Source of the DNA: Marinospirillum sp.
GTDB taxonomy: Bacteria; Pseudomonadota; Gammaproteobacteria; Pseudomonadales; Halomonadaceae
DNA: 6,072 nt
Assembly (NCBI GenBank): GCA_007116195.1
Contig: SKIX01000158.1
Location: forward strand, 1-6,072
Reading direction: 5' to 3'
In this document: positions 1-5,280 of the stretch, piece by piece
Layout: each line of letters starts with the position of its first letter
Position numbering within the stretch: the stretch's first letter is position 1
Translations under genes and position numbers: made by a program
The notes under the pieces: generated by a model
The model's database searches: none
Seen by the model: only the letters and a program-made list of their open reading frames with translations
What the model was told of the DNA's origin: nothing

Positions 1-419
1 GGCATTTTTCCGGCTATAACTTTTTGGCAGGCTTTGTTTTTGGTTACATTGCCCTGTCTATCGTGCAACGGCATATCCCGTTGCTGAATGGTTATTCACG
101 ACGGCTGCCGAACCTGGTGCGCTTCGCTTTCTTTTTCTTTATGGAGCTGATTAAAGCCAATGTTAAGGTGGCGTTTGATGTCATTACCCCAGTTTGGTAC
201 ATGAAGCCGGGGGTGATTGCTCTGCCACTGGAAGCGAAGACTGACATGGAAATCACCTTTGTGGCTAACTTGATTTCCTTGACCCCGGGTACCCTGAGTC
301 TGGATGTCTCGGATGATCGCCGAGTGCTCTTCATCCATGCCATGTTTCTGGATGATGAGGAGGCGCTGCGCGCTGAGTTGAAAGAAATGGAGCGACGCGC
401 TCTGGAGGTATTACGATGA
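1..419 (+). CDS. mrpE: Na+/H+ antiporter subunit E (MrpE/MnhE/ShaE), 5' end cut off
   Basis: This is a membrane subunit of the multisubunit Mrp-type cation/proton antiporter, which exports Na+ in exchange for H+ in the inner membrane. The reading frame is open to the left edge (first complete codon at base 3), so the true start lies outside the window. A TTG at base 24 could be read as a start but falls inside the first hydrophobic segment (LAGFVFGY), which in this family follows about 20 further residues. About 139 residues are visible against roughly 160 in the family. The soluble C-terminal half carries the family's most recognisable stretch: PVWYMKPGV, then a segment with NLISLTPGTLSLDV and an FIHAMF core. 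The stop overlaps the mrpF start as ATGA, indicating translational coupling within one operon. Subunits A-D presumably lie to the left. The identification rests on recognised motifs, not on a database search. Confidence 0.93.
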   Translation, partial: HFSGYNFLAGFVFGYIALSIVQRHIPLLNGYSRRLPNLVRFAFFFFMELIKANVKVAFDVITPVWYMKPGVIALPLEAKTDMEITFVANLISLTPGTLSLDVSDDRRVLFIHAMFLDDEEALRAELKEMERRALEVLR

Positions 420-685
420 GTTTTGTGGTCTATCTAACGCTGATCCTGATGGGGCTTGCGCTGGTGATCGTATTTGTGCGCTTGGTTAAAGGCCCTAGCT
501 TGCCGGATCGCGTGGTGGCGCTGGAGCTGATCGCTTCGATTATGGTGGGCATGATCGGTGTGCATGCGATTCATACCAGTACACCCAGCTTTATCGATGT
601 GGCCATCGTTATGGCGCTGACGGCCTTCTTGGCAGCCATAGGTTTTGCCCGCTTTCTGGAACGTGGAGGTCCTCGTCATGACTGA
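416..685 (+). CDS. mrpF: Na+/H+ antiporter subunit F (MrpF/MnhF/ShaF)
   Basis: This small inner-membrane subunit (89 residues, the normal family length) belongs to the Mrp antiporter complex. Three hydrophobic segments are visible, at about residues 3-23, 35-53 and 59-80. The family hallmark GPSLPDRVVALELI is at residues 26-39, and an acidic residue in the third segment (D61, in FIDVAIVMAL) matches the conserved membrane aspartate of the family. The ATG is preceded by TGGAGG at 403-408 with a 7-base spacing and overlaps the mrpE stop by four bases. The end overlaps the mrpG start by eight bases. The order E-F-G is the standard order of mrp/mnh/sha operons. The alternative name phaF (pH adaptation) is unrelated to the polyhydroxyalkanoate genes further right. 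Confidence 0.95.
   Translation: MSFVVYLTLILMGLALVIVFVRLVKGPSLPDRVVALELIASIMVGMIGVHAIHTSTPSFIDVAIVMALTAFLAAIGFARFLERGGPRHD
665..669 (+). promoter_or_regulatory. Shine-Dalgarno GGAGG that fixes the mrpG start
   Basis: GGAGG lies inside the last codons of mrpF, 8 bases before the ATG at 678. It supports that start over the in-frame ATG at 645. Confidence 0.75.
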
Positions 686-1121
686 GTGGTTGATCATGTT
701 GCTGTTACTGGCCAGCGCCTTTTTTATGCTGCTGGCGGCGCTGGGTATACTGCGCTTGCCGGATTTGCCGACACGCATGCACGCGAGTACTAAAGCAGGT
801 GCTTTGGGTGCGATTCTGGTCATGGCTGCGGTTGCTCTCTATTTTGCTCAGGGGGTCGTGATTACCAAGGCTTTGGCTGTTACTGTGTTTATCCTGATTA
901 CTGCGCCGATTGCCGCCCACGCAATAGGTCGTGCAGGCTATTTTGTTGGTGCGCCTATGTGGGAGGGCACGGTTAAAGATGAGCTAAAGGCTAGTTATGA
1001 CCCAGAAACTCACCGTTTGGTGAGTGGCATGGAAACGGCTGAGGAGCTGGATGCTTATCGTAAAAACCTGGATATCAAACCAAAAGTTAAGTTAAAACGT
1101 CGTAAAAAAAGCCGCTTTTAG
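678..1121 (+). CDS. mrpG: Na+/H+ antiporter subunit G (MrpG/MnhG/ShaG) with a basic C-terminal tail
   Basis: This is the last subunit of the Mrp antiporter, a 147-residue membrane protein. The start is placed at 678 because GGAGG (665-669) lies 8 bases upstream and the protein then begins MTEWLIM, as in the family; an earlier in-frame ATG at 645 would add 11 residues encoded inside mrpF. Hydrophobic segments lie at about residues 4-25, 42-58 and 62-82. The MnhG signature LGILRLPDLPTRMHASTKAG is at residues 22-41, followed by the family's ILITAPIAAHAIGRAGYF. The family usually ends soon after that point, at about 110-120 residues. Here a hydrophilic extension of about 50 residues runs to the end and finishes with a Lys/Arg-rich stretch (residues 134-146), presumably cytoplasmic. 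It is the last gene of the operon in view. Confidence 0.94.
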   Translation: MTEWLIMLLLLASAFFMLLAALGILRLPDLPTRMHASTKAGALGAILVMAAVALYFAQGVVITKALAVTVFILITAPIAAHAIGRAGYFVGAPMWEGTVKDELKASYDPETHRLVSGMETAEELDAYRKNLDIKPKVKLKRRKKSRF

Positions 1122-1129
1122 CCAAGTGG

Positions 1130-1152
1130 CTTGTCAGTTGGCTGCTGACAAG
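1130..1152 (+). terminator. Stem-loop after the mrp operon, possible terminator
   Basis: CTTGTCAG (1130-1137) pairs perfectly with CTGACAAG (1145-1152) around a 7-base loop, 9 bases after the mrpG stop. No run of T follows (GTTAGTCTTAAAT), so this is at best a weak intrinsic terminator, or a hairpin that protects the 3' end of the mrp mRNA. Transcription may continue into the DUF3429 gene 72 bases downstream of mrpG. Confidence 0.35.
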
Positions 1153-1193
1153 GTTAGTCTTAAATCATTCCGTTAAGTTAATCTGAGGTCAGC

Positions 1194-1652
1194 ATGCCAC
1201 TTAATCCTTCTGCTTTTCGAGGTGAGTCCAGGGTCAAGCTTAGATCAAGCGCTTATGTATTGGGCTATCTGGGAGTTCTGCCTTTTGTAGCCTTGGCTCC
1301 TTTGGGCTTTATCCTTGAATATCCTCATGCGCAGCTCGCCATTGCTGCTGTTCTCGCCTATGGTGCAGTCATACTTTCTTTTTTAACAGGTATTCACTGG
1401 GCGCAGGGTTTGCATAGCGGTTCTGCTGCGCGCTTGCTCTGGAGCTGTTTTCCAGCTTTAGTTGCCTGGTTGGCTTTGCTAATGCCAGCAGAGTTTGGTC
1501 TTTTAGCTCTAATGTTGGGTTTTCTTCTAGTTTGGATTGCAGAAAAAAGCTGTCACTGGCCCAGCTGGTACAGCAAGCTGCGCTTACACTTAAGTGCTTT
1601 AGTTGTGTTGTTTTTGTTTATTGCTTGGCTAGCAGTGGCAGAAGTCTATTAG
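1194..1652 (+). CDS. DUF3429-type inner-membrane protein
   Basis: This 152-residue integral membrane protein of unknown function matches the DUF3429 family as I recall it. The features used are an N-terminal LGYLGVLPF (residues 23-31) and the central AYGAVILSFLTGIHW (residues 55-69). Hydrophobic segments at about residues 21-42, 47-67, 82-98, 99-116 and 129-149 suggest five membrane spans. The ATG is preceded by GAGG (1185-1188) with a 5-base gap. It follows mrpG in the same direction after 72 bases containing a stem-loop, so it could be co-transcribed or have its own weak promoter; I see no convincing -35/-10 pair. Its stop codon overlaps the stop codon of rsmE on the other strand. No catalytic residues can be assigned. 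Confidence 0.82.
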   Translation: MPLNPSAFRGESRVKLRSSAYVLGYLGVLPFVALAPLGFILEYPHAQLAIAAVLAYGAVILSFLTGIHWAQGLHSGSAARLLWSCFPALVAWLALLMPAEFGLLALMLGFLLVWIAEKSCHWPSWYSKLRLHLSALVVLFLFIAWLAVAEVY

Positions 1653-2356
1653 AAAATTCGAGCAATTAGGGCGGTTACTGCTGTTTCTACTCGCAGAATA
1701 CGTGGCCCTAGTTGCACGGCTTCAAACCCCTGTTTTTGTAAGGCCTCAATTTCAAAATCAACAAAGCCTCCTTCAGGCCCAATAGCGAGGGTTGTCGTTT
1801 GCTTTAGGCCTCGGGGGCACTCAGGGTAAGGCCCAGGATGAGCAACCAGCTTTTTAGTTGCTTGACTCAAGTAGGGCAGCTGGTCTTCAACGAAGGGTTT
1901 AAAGCGATGATGCTGATGAACTTCTGGCAGCTGAGTGTCTCTTGCTTGTTCCAGCCCTAAGATTAGGTGCTGGTGAATCTTCTCTTTTTGTAATTCAGGC
2001 GATTGCCAGTAGCTTTTCTCCACCCGAGCGGTGTGAAGCAGATGGATAGATTTAACCCCCAAACTGCTGAGGTGCTCAAGTGAACGTGCGAGCATTCTGG
2101 GCCTGGGAAGGGCTAAAATCAATGTTAGAGGCAAAGCAGGGGGTGGTGGATCACTTAAGCTGATTTCTAGTCGCGCTGCTTTAGTGTTGAGTTCTATTAC
2201 CTCAGCTAAACCCATGAGACCATTTAATACCCCCACTTTCAGCTGATCGCCAACGGCAGCTTTGTGCACCCTTTTTAAATGTTCGAAACGGCGATCAGTC
2301 AGCAGAACCTGCCCCTGAGGGTTGATTTCATTTTCTTCCAGCAGCAGCAGGTTCAA
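1649..2356 (-). CDS. rsmE: 16S rRNA (uracil-1498-N3)-methyltransferase RsmE
   Basis: RsmE uses S-adenosylmethionine to methylate N3 of U1498 in 16S rRNA of the 30S subunit, in the cytoplasm. The 235-residue length is normal. An N-terminal PUA-like RNA-binding part (about residues 1-70, with RRFEHLKRVHKAAVGD) precedes a SPOUT methyltransferase domain with the trefoil-knot signatures GPEGGF (193-198) and LGPRILRVETA (217-227), plus LILGLEQARD (131-140). The start codon is TTG at 2356. No ATG or GTG lies in frame between it and the upstream gene, and the resulting N terminus MNLLLLEE matches Pseudomonas RsmE proteins as I recall them. The ribosome-binding site is poor (AAGAAG), and the gene starts 16 bases after the stop of the PilZ-like gene, so it probably depends on translational coupling in a two-gene operon. 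Confidence 0.95.
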   Translation of the reverse strand: MNLLLLEENEINPQGQVLLTDRRFEHLKRVHKAAVGDQLKVGVLNGLMGLAEVIELNTKAARLEISLSDPPPPALPLTLILALPRPRMLARSLEHLSSLGVKSIHLLHTARVEKSYWQSPELQKEKIHQHLILGLEQARDTQLPEVHQHHRFKPFVEDQLPYLSQATKKLVAHPGPYPECPRGLKQTTTLAIGPEGGFVDFEIEALQKQGFEAVQLGPRILRVETAVTALIARIF

Positions 2357-2372
2357 AGGATGGCTTCTTAAG

Positions 2373-2819
2373 TTAGTTAAGGATACTTGCTGGGCGTGCG
2401 TTCTGTGCTAAGGCTAGCTCTAGGCGTTCTTGCAGTTTTTCTTGTGCAGAATCATCTAACTCATGAATAAAAAAACCGAGTTTGAACTCTTTTTGTGAAT
2501 AACGTCGGCAAAAGCTCACTTGAAGTTTGAGTGGGATGCTTTCCTGCTCATTAAGATGCAGCTCTACCTGATGAAAGATTTTCTCATCGGGCCGATGGTG
2601 AGCGGTGCGAGGGACTAGCTTGGGAACATCTGCAGCAAAGCAGTTGAGTCTCAGCTCTTCAGTCGATAGATCGCAGGTTGTTAAGGTAAAAGCTTGATCA
2701 CTGCTACTGGTGTTGTTAAAGCTAACATCCAAGCTTAGGTGGATTAACGGGTAGCGTTTGCGCTTGAACTTAATAGCAGGCTGTTGCTGAGGTGTCGCTA
2801 GTGTCATGGGCTGGGACAT
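2373..2819 (-). CDS. Degenerate PilZ-like protein upstream of rsmE
   Basis: This 148-residue soluble protein resembles a single PilZ domain (a beta-barrel that often binds cyclic di-GMP), but the match is weak. After a Gln-rich leader, a basic patch KRKRY (residues 19-23) sits where PilZ proteins carry RxxxR. CDLSTEELRL (49-58) sits where they carry (D/N)xSxxG, followed by a late strand LQVSFCRRY and EFKLGFFIHEL, then a C-terminal helix. D50 and S52 are kept but the motif glycine is E55, and no exact RxxxR is present, so cyclic di-GMP binding is doubtful. The start at 2819 is favoured because AAGGA lies 4 bases upstream (2824-2828). The frame stays open back to an ATG at 3017, but those 66 residues look non-coding. 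It is the first gene of a probable operon with rsmE. Its partner or target is unknown. Confidence 0.65.
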   Translation of the reverse strand: MSQPMTLATPQQQPAIKFKRKRYPLIHLSLDVSFNNTSSSDQAFTLTTCDLSTEELRLNCFAADVPKLVPRTAHHRPDEKIFHQVELHLNEQESIPLKLQVSFCRRYSQKEFKLGFFIHELDDSAQEKLQERLELALAQNARPASILN

Positions 2820-3079
2820 GATTTCCTTGTTTCCTTTCAATGCAGTTGGGTTTGAAATAAAAGGCAACTTTGCGCAGCCTAGGGCTATTTTAGTGCCTTT
2901 GCTAGGTAAACTTCTACCGTTAAAGTTACTGAGCCTGTAACGGCTGGTGAAATAAAGTTTGTAGGTGTGTTCTTTGCTTGGGCTAGAGGTTTGCTGAGCT
3001 ATACTGCTAGAAAGCATTAGGCTTCTTGTGTTGGCTGGATCTATAAGCCTATGCAGGGTTAATGTAAGGAAATGAGTTT
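2820..3079 (+). other. Intergenic region between divergent genes (260 bp)
   Basis: This gap must hold promoters for the leftward PilZ-like/rsmE pair and the rightward secretin-N gene. For the rightward gene, TATAAG at 3042-3047 is a plausible -10 box 33 bases before the ATG, but no good -35 is found at 16-18 bp. For the leftward pair, minus-strand TAAAAT (about 2887-2892) is a possible -10 with no clear -35. The minus strand is free of stops throughout, which I take as chance. I see no repeat, RNA gene or operator here. Confidence 0.4.
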
Positions 3080-3814
3080 ATGCAAAAGTTAACTTGCCTG
3101 CTTGTAGGCTTGCTTGTTTGTATGCCGCTTTGGGCTGAAGAAGTGGATACTAAGCAGTTGCAGGTGATTGATTTACAACAAGCGCGAGCTGTTGAGGTGC
3201 TGAAGTTGCTAGAGCCTCATTTGTCAGATCAAGTCTCAGTATCGGCGCAGCAGCAGCGGCTTCTTTTGGTCGGTCCAGCGCAAGAGCTAGAAGTGTTAAG
3301 CGCTTTGGTTGCTGCTTTGGATCTGTCTCAACCTGTTTACCAGCTGCATCTTTCTGCTGGTCAGCTAGATAAGGTAGCTATGCAAGAGACAGGGCGAGTT
3401 TATAGAGGGACACGGCGTAATCAACAAACCCGTTTGCAGTTATTAGCTGGTAAGCCTGCACGTTTAGAGCAGGGTTTCTGGTTACCCGTTGATCAGGTGA
3501 ATGCTTGGGGTGTTGGTCAAAGTTATCAATGGTTGGCTGGTGGGGTCTGGGTTATCGCTGAACCTCAAGGGAATGAAGTGGTGTTAGCAGTTTCGACTCG
3601 GCGGTTGCAGCGTCAACATGAGTCCAGTCAGGCTTTGGATTGGCAGGCAACAGAAATTGAAACCCACTTGCGCTTGCAGCCAGGGCGCTGGGTTAGAGTC
3701 GCCGAACAGGGGGTCAGTGGTTCCAGTAGTTCTGGCAGGCAAGCGAGCACACGTAGCCGTGAACAGGTTTTTGTTTGTATTGGGCAGGAAGAGCATCCCT
3801 GCCCTAGCCTTTAA
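3080..3814 (+). CDS. Exported protein with a secretin-type N domain (no pore domain)
   Basis: This 244-residue protein begins with a clear Sec signal peptide: K3, a hydrophobic core at 4-17, and probable cleavage after LWA at residue 19. Residues 27-84 read like the N1/NolW-type domain of secretins: VIDLQQARAVEVLKLLEP, then VSVSAQQQRLLLVGP, then a helix ending VAALDLSQP. A segment LQLLAGKPARLEQGFWLPV (about 119-137) resembles the stretch that follows such domains in secretin proteins. The beta-barrel pore domain of true secretins is absent, as are other secretion genes in view. A Ser-rich linker (about 214-223) precedes a short tail with two cysteines (FVCIGQEEHPC) that could form a periplasmic disulfide. 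The start has AAGGA (3066-3070) 9 bases upstream. It converges on the next gene with a 6-base gap. The role is unknown; a periplasmic or outer-membrane-associated helper is an inference. Confidence 0.75.
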   Translation: MQKLTCLLVGLLVCMPLWAEEVDTKQLQVIDLQQARAVEVLKLLEPHLSDQVSVSAQQQRLLLVGPAQELEVLSALVAALDLSQPVYQLHLSAGQLDKVAMQETGRVYRGTRRNQQTRLQLLAGKPARLEQGFWLPVDQVNAWGVGQSYQWLAGGVWVIAEPQGNEVVLAVSTRRLQRQHESSQALDWQATEIETHLRLQPGRWVRVAEQGVSGSSSSGRQASTRSREQVFVCIGQEEHPCPSL

Positions 3815-3820
3815 ACAGTT

Positions 3821-4189
3821 TTAATCGTCATTCAAGATTTGCCCATTAAGAGCCTGACGGATGGCCAGATACTCTTGAATCGCTTCAGGAAGGAAGTGTA
3901 GGGTATAAAAGCGTCTTTCATGGATGCGTCTATCCTTGCTTTTGTTATCAGGGAAGGATGCAAAAGTCGGTGCTAAAGTGACATGCAGTACTTTGGTATC
4001 TGCGCTGAGGGTTAATTTCTTGCCGTCTACCGTTTGTTTTTCTAAAGGTGTTTTGAGTGTGTAATGCGATAGTTCGGTAATTTGGTGCAAGTTAAGATAA
4101 AGGTGACTGCTTAAATTGATTAGGCGACCTTTCGGTGTGTCGTTAGTTACAAAGTAAATTGCACTGCTTTTACGAATTTTCAGAAGCAT
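3821..4189 (-). CDS. Uncharacterised 122-residue protein, possibly PilZ-like
   Basis: I do not recognise this family with confidence. The start is set at 4189 because a strong AGGAGA site (4195-4200 on the plus strand as TCTCCT) lies 5 bases upstream; an in-frame ATG 18 codons earlier lacks such a site. The protein is soluble, with no signal peptide or membrane segment, and is rich in Lys, Leu and Thr. Faint PilZ-like features are GRLINLSSHLYLNL (residues 21-34), which resembles the strand around (D/N)xSxxG but with Leu replacing Gly, and RFYTLHFL followed by a helix (about 93-113) in the position of the last strand and helix. A basic RRIHERR lies at 87-93. The length fits a single PilZ domain. 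It is divergent from phaR across 72 bases, so shared regulation is possible. The PilZ assignment is speculative; that the gene is real is much more secure. Confidence 0.6.
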   Translation of the reverse strand: MLLKIRKSSAIYFVTNDTPKGRLINLSSHLYLNLHQITELSHYTLKTPLEKQTVDGKKLTLSADTKVLHVTLAPTFASFPDNKSKDRRIHERRFYTLHFLPEAIQEYLAIRQALNGQILNDD

Positions 4190-4194
4190 TGTTT

Positions 4195-4200
4195 TCTCCT
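4195..4200 (-). promoter_or_regulatory. Shine-Dalgarno AGGAGA that fixes the start of the 122-residue gene
   Basis: The minus strand reads AAAGGAGAAAACAATG. The near-perfect site and 5-base spacing choose the ATG at 4189 over the upstream in-frame ATG at 4243. Confidence 0.8.
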
Positions 4201-4215
4201 TTGGCAGATAGCTGT

Positions 4216-4243
4216 AGTCTAGCGGACTTAAGCAGGATAACAA
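4216..4243 (-). promoter_or_regulatory. Candidate promoter for the 122-residue gene
   Basis: On the minus strand TTGTTA (4243-4238) and TAGACT (4221-4216) are separated by 16 bp and would start transcription near 4209, about 20 bases before the ATG. Each hexamer matches the sigma70 consensus at four of six positions, so support is modest. The region also has to contain the phaR promoter, for which I find no convincing pair, and no TGC-N3-GCA element like those upstream of the phasin gene. Confidence 0.3.
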
Positions 4244-4261
4244 GTTTACGAGAGGTGCCCC

Positions 4262-4747
4262 TTGAGAGTCATTCGAAAATATGCCAACCGTCGCCTATAT
4301 GATACTTCGGAAAGCCGCTATGTAACTTTAGAAGATATACGTCAACTGATTATTGACCGGGCAGACTTCAAGGTTGAAGACTCCAAAAGTGGTGAGGATT
4401 TAACTCGTAATATTCTGCTGCAAATTATTACTGAACAAGAAAATCGCGGCGGAAGCCCAGAGGCTGGGCCTATGTTCAGTAATAAGGTGCTGCAACAGCT
4501 GATCCGTTTTTATGGTGACAGCATGCAAAACTCTATGAGTGGTTACCTAGAGCAGAGTATTAGCACTTTTATGGAGCAACAAAAGTTACTGCGTCAGCAG
4601 ATGCAACAGGTGATGAAAGGTTCCGCTATGCCAGCGGCTAATCCTATGGAAATGATGCGCAAAGTGGCTGAGCAGAACCTTTTACTCTGGAAGAACCTGG
4701 CGAACCCAGGCGGACAAAAAGATAGCTCAGAAGATAAAGATCAATAA
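4262..4747 (+). CDS. phaR: Polyhydroxyalkanoate synthesis repressor PhaR
   Basis: PhaR is a DNA-binding repressor that also binds PHA. When polymer granules form it leaves the operator and the phasin gene is expressed. The 161-residue protein has the family's N-terminal DNA-binding domain at about residues 2-62, with the hallmark KYANRRLYDT at 6-15, then YVTLEDIRQLI. The PHB-accumulation domain covers about 66-105 (FSNKVLQQLIRFYGDSMQ), followed by a Gln/Met-rich, probably coiled-coil tail and an acidic end. The start is TTG at 4262: an in-frame TAA at 4238-4240 excludes longer forms, no ATG or GTG lies between, and AGAGG (4251-4255) is 6 bases upstream. It converges on a phasin gene, its expected target. 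No plus-strand hairpin with a T run follows it. Confidence 0.95.
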   Translation: MRVIRKYANRRLYDTSESRYVTLEDIRQLIIDRADFKVEDSKSGEDLTRNILLQIITEQENRGGSPEAGPMFSNKVLQQLIRFYGDSMQNSMSGYLEQSISTFMEQQKLLRQQMQQVMKGSAMPAANPMEMMRKVAEQNLLLWKNLANPGGQKDSSEDKDQ

Positions 4748-4772
4748 AAAAGCCCAGCCAAACCGGCTGGGC
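4746..4772 (-). terminator. Intrinsic terminator for the phasin gene
   Basis: The perfect 8-bp GC-rich stem GCCCAGCC (4752-4759) / GGCTGGGC (4765-4772) with a 5-base loop is followed, on the minus strand, by six T (4751-4746). This is a textbook Rho-independent terminator for leftward transcription from the phasin gene, whose stop is at 4836. The T run overlaps the phaR stop codon. On the plus strand the hairpin is followed by AAAAAG, so it is not a good terminator for phaR. Confidence 0.85.
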
Positions 4773-4778
4773 AAAAAG

Positions 4779-4824
4779 ACAGCTTGTTAAACAGACAGAG
4801 GGAGTTTGCTGAGCAACAAGCTGT
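4779..4824 (-). repeat. 10-bp inverted repeat just after the phasin gene, possible first terminator
   Basis: ACAGCTTGTT (4779-4788) and AACAAGCTGT (4815-4824) are perfect inverted copies 26 bases apart. On the minus strand the second arm is followed by CTTTTT, giving a terminator-like arrangement upstream of the stronger hairpin at 4752-4772. An extra AAAC/GTTT pairing inside the loop could extend the structure on the minus-strand RNA. It may be a backup terminator or a 3'-end stabiliser for phasin mRNA. Confidence 0.5.
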
Positions 4825-4835
4825 ACAAAAAAATC

Positions 4836-5210
4836 TTAAGCAGCTTTGGTTTTTTCTTGAATTTGGGTCTTCATGCCCTCTAATTCAGTTGTTGCACTGT
4901 CGCGAGCTTCACTCAGAATATCCATGTTGGTTTTGAACAGACGACCAACTCGATCTTGCATGTCTTGAGCGAAATTAAATTGAGCCTCTTGCAAGCCTGC
5001 AGGATCAGGTTTGCCATTAAGGCCATCAACCTGCTTGCTAATGGCTTCAACACACTCAGTGTAAAAGCGAGCTTGCTCGGCACCCAGTTTTTCCAAGACC
5101 TTGGCTTGAATCATCATCAGGTTGGTAACAGGTTTGAATTGCTTGCCGCTAAAGCCTTCTTGGTAAGGTTTCATCATAGACTGCATGTCAGACATCATTT
5201 TATCGAACAT
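4836..5210 (-). CDS. Phasin family protein (PHA granule-associated)
   Basis: Phasins are small amphipathic proteins that coat polyhydroxyalkanoate granules and control their number and size. This 124-residue protein is almost entirely helical in character. It has a Met-rich amphipathic start (residues 1-14), PYQEGFSGKQFKPVTNLMMIQAKVL in the usual phasin arrangement, no signal peptide, and a C terminus ending EKTKAA as many phasins do. The start at 5210 is chosen because GAGG (5219-5222 on the plus strand as CCTC) lies 8 bases upstream. The longer in-frame ATG at 5297 lies at the -35 box of the promoter and cannot be in the main transcript. It converges on phaR and ends in a strong terminator. 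Two TGC-N3-GCA elements at its promoter suggest PhaR control. The subfamily and a phaP number cannot be assigned from sequence alone. Confidence 0.88.
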   Translation of the reverse strand: MFDKMMSDMQSMMKPYQEGFSGKQFKPVTNLMMIQAKVLEKLGAEQARFYTECVEAISKQVDGLNGKPDPAGLQEAQFNFAQDMQDRVGRLFKTNMDILSEARDSATTELEGMKTQIQEKTKAA

Positions 5211-5243
5211 TGTGTTGACCTCTAAGTTAGAAAATGTGTTTGC

Positions 5244-5280
5244 TGCACTGCAACAATCATCTTCAATATAGTGCACTGCA
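5244..5280 (-). promoter_or_regulatory. Paired operator candidates for PhaR at the phasin promoter
   Basis: TGCACTGCA occurs twice, at 5244-5252 and 5272-5280, 28 bp apart. Each is an inverted TGC-N3-GCA pair. One copy fills part of the -35/-10 spacer and the other lies just downstream of the predicted start of transcription. As I recall, PhaR of Paracoccus binds TGC-rich sites of the form CTGC-N3-GCAG; the 5243-5253 copy reads CTGC-ACT-GCAA. Binding by PhaR is inferred from the motif, its position, and phaR lying next to the phasin gene. Confidence 0.65.

Noticed and set aside
24..419. mrpE starting at TTG 24
   Set aside because: The frame is open to the left edge and this TTG sits inside the first membrane segment; the gene is truncated by the window, not short.
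1..685. mrpE/F/G (also called phaE/F/G) as part of the polyhydroxyalkanoate system on the right
   Set aside because: The shared letters come from 'pH adaptation'; the proteins are antiporter subunits and unrelated to PhaR and the phasin.
434..823. 129-residue minus-strand open frame across mrpF and mrpG
   Set aside because: It is the shadow of two well-supported genes and its translation is compositionally odd (rich in His, Arg and Gln).
2820..3017. N-terminal extension of the PilZ-like protein by 66 residues
   Set aside because: The frame is open but the residues show no domain-like pattern, a Shine-Dalgarno site lies before the internal ATG at 2819, and the stretch is the only room for the divergent promoters.
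4956..5225. 89-residue plus-strand open frame opposite the phasin gene
   Set aside because: It lies entirely antisense to a recognised phasin, with no ribosome-binding site or family resemblance.
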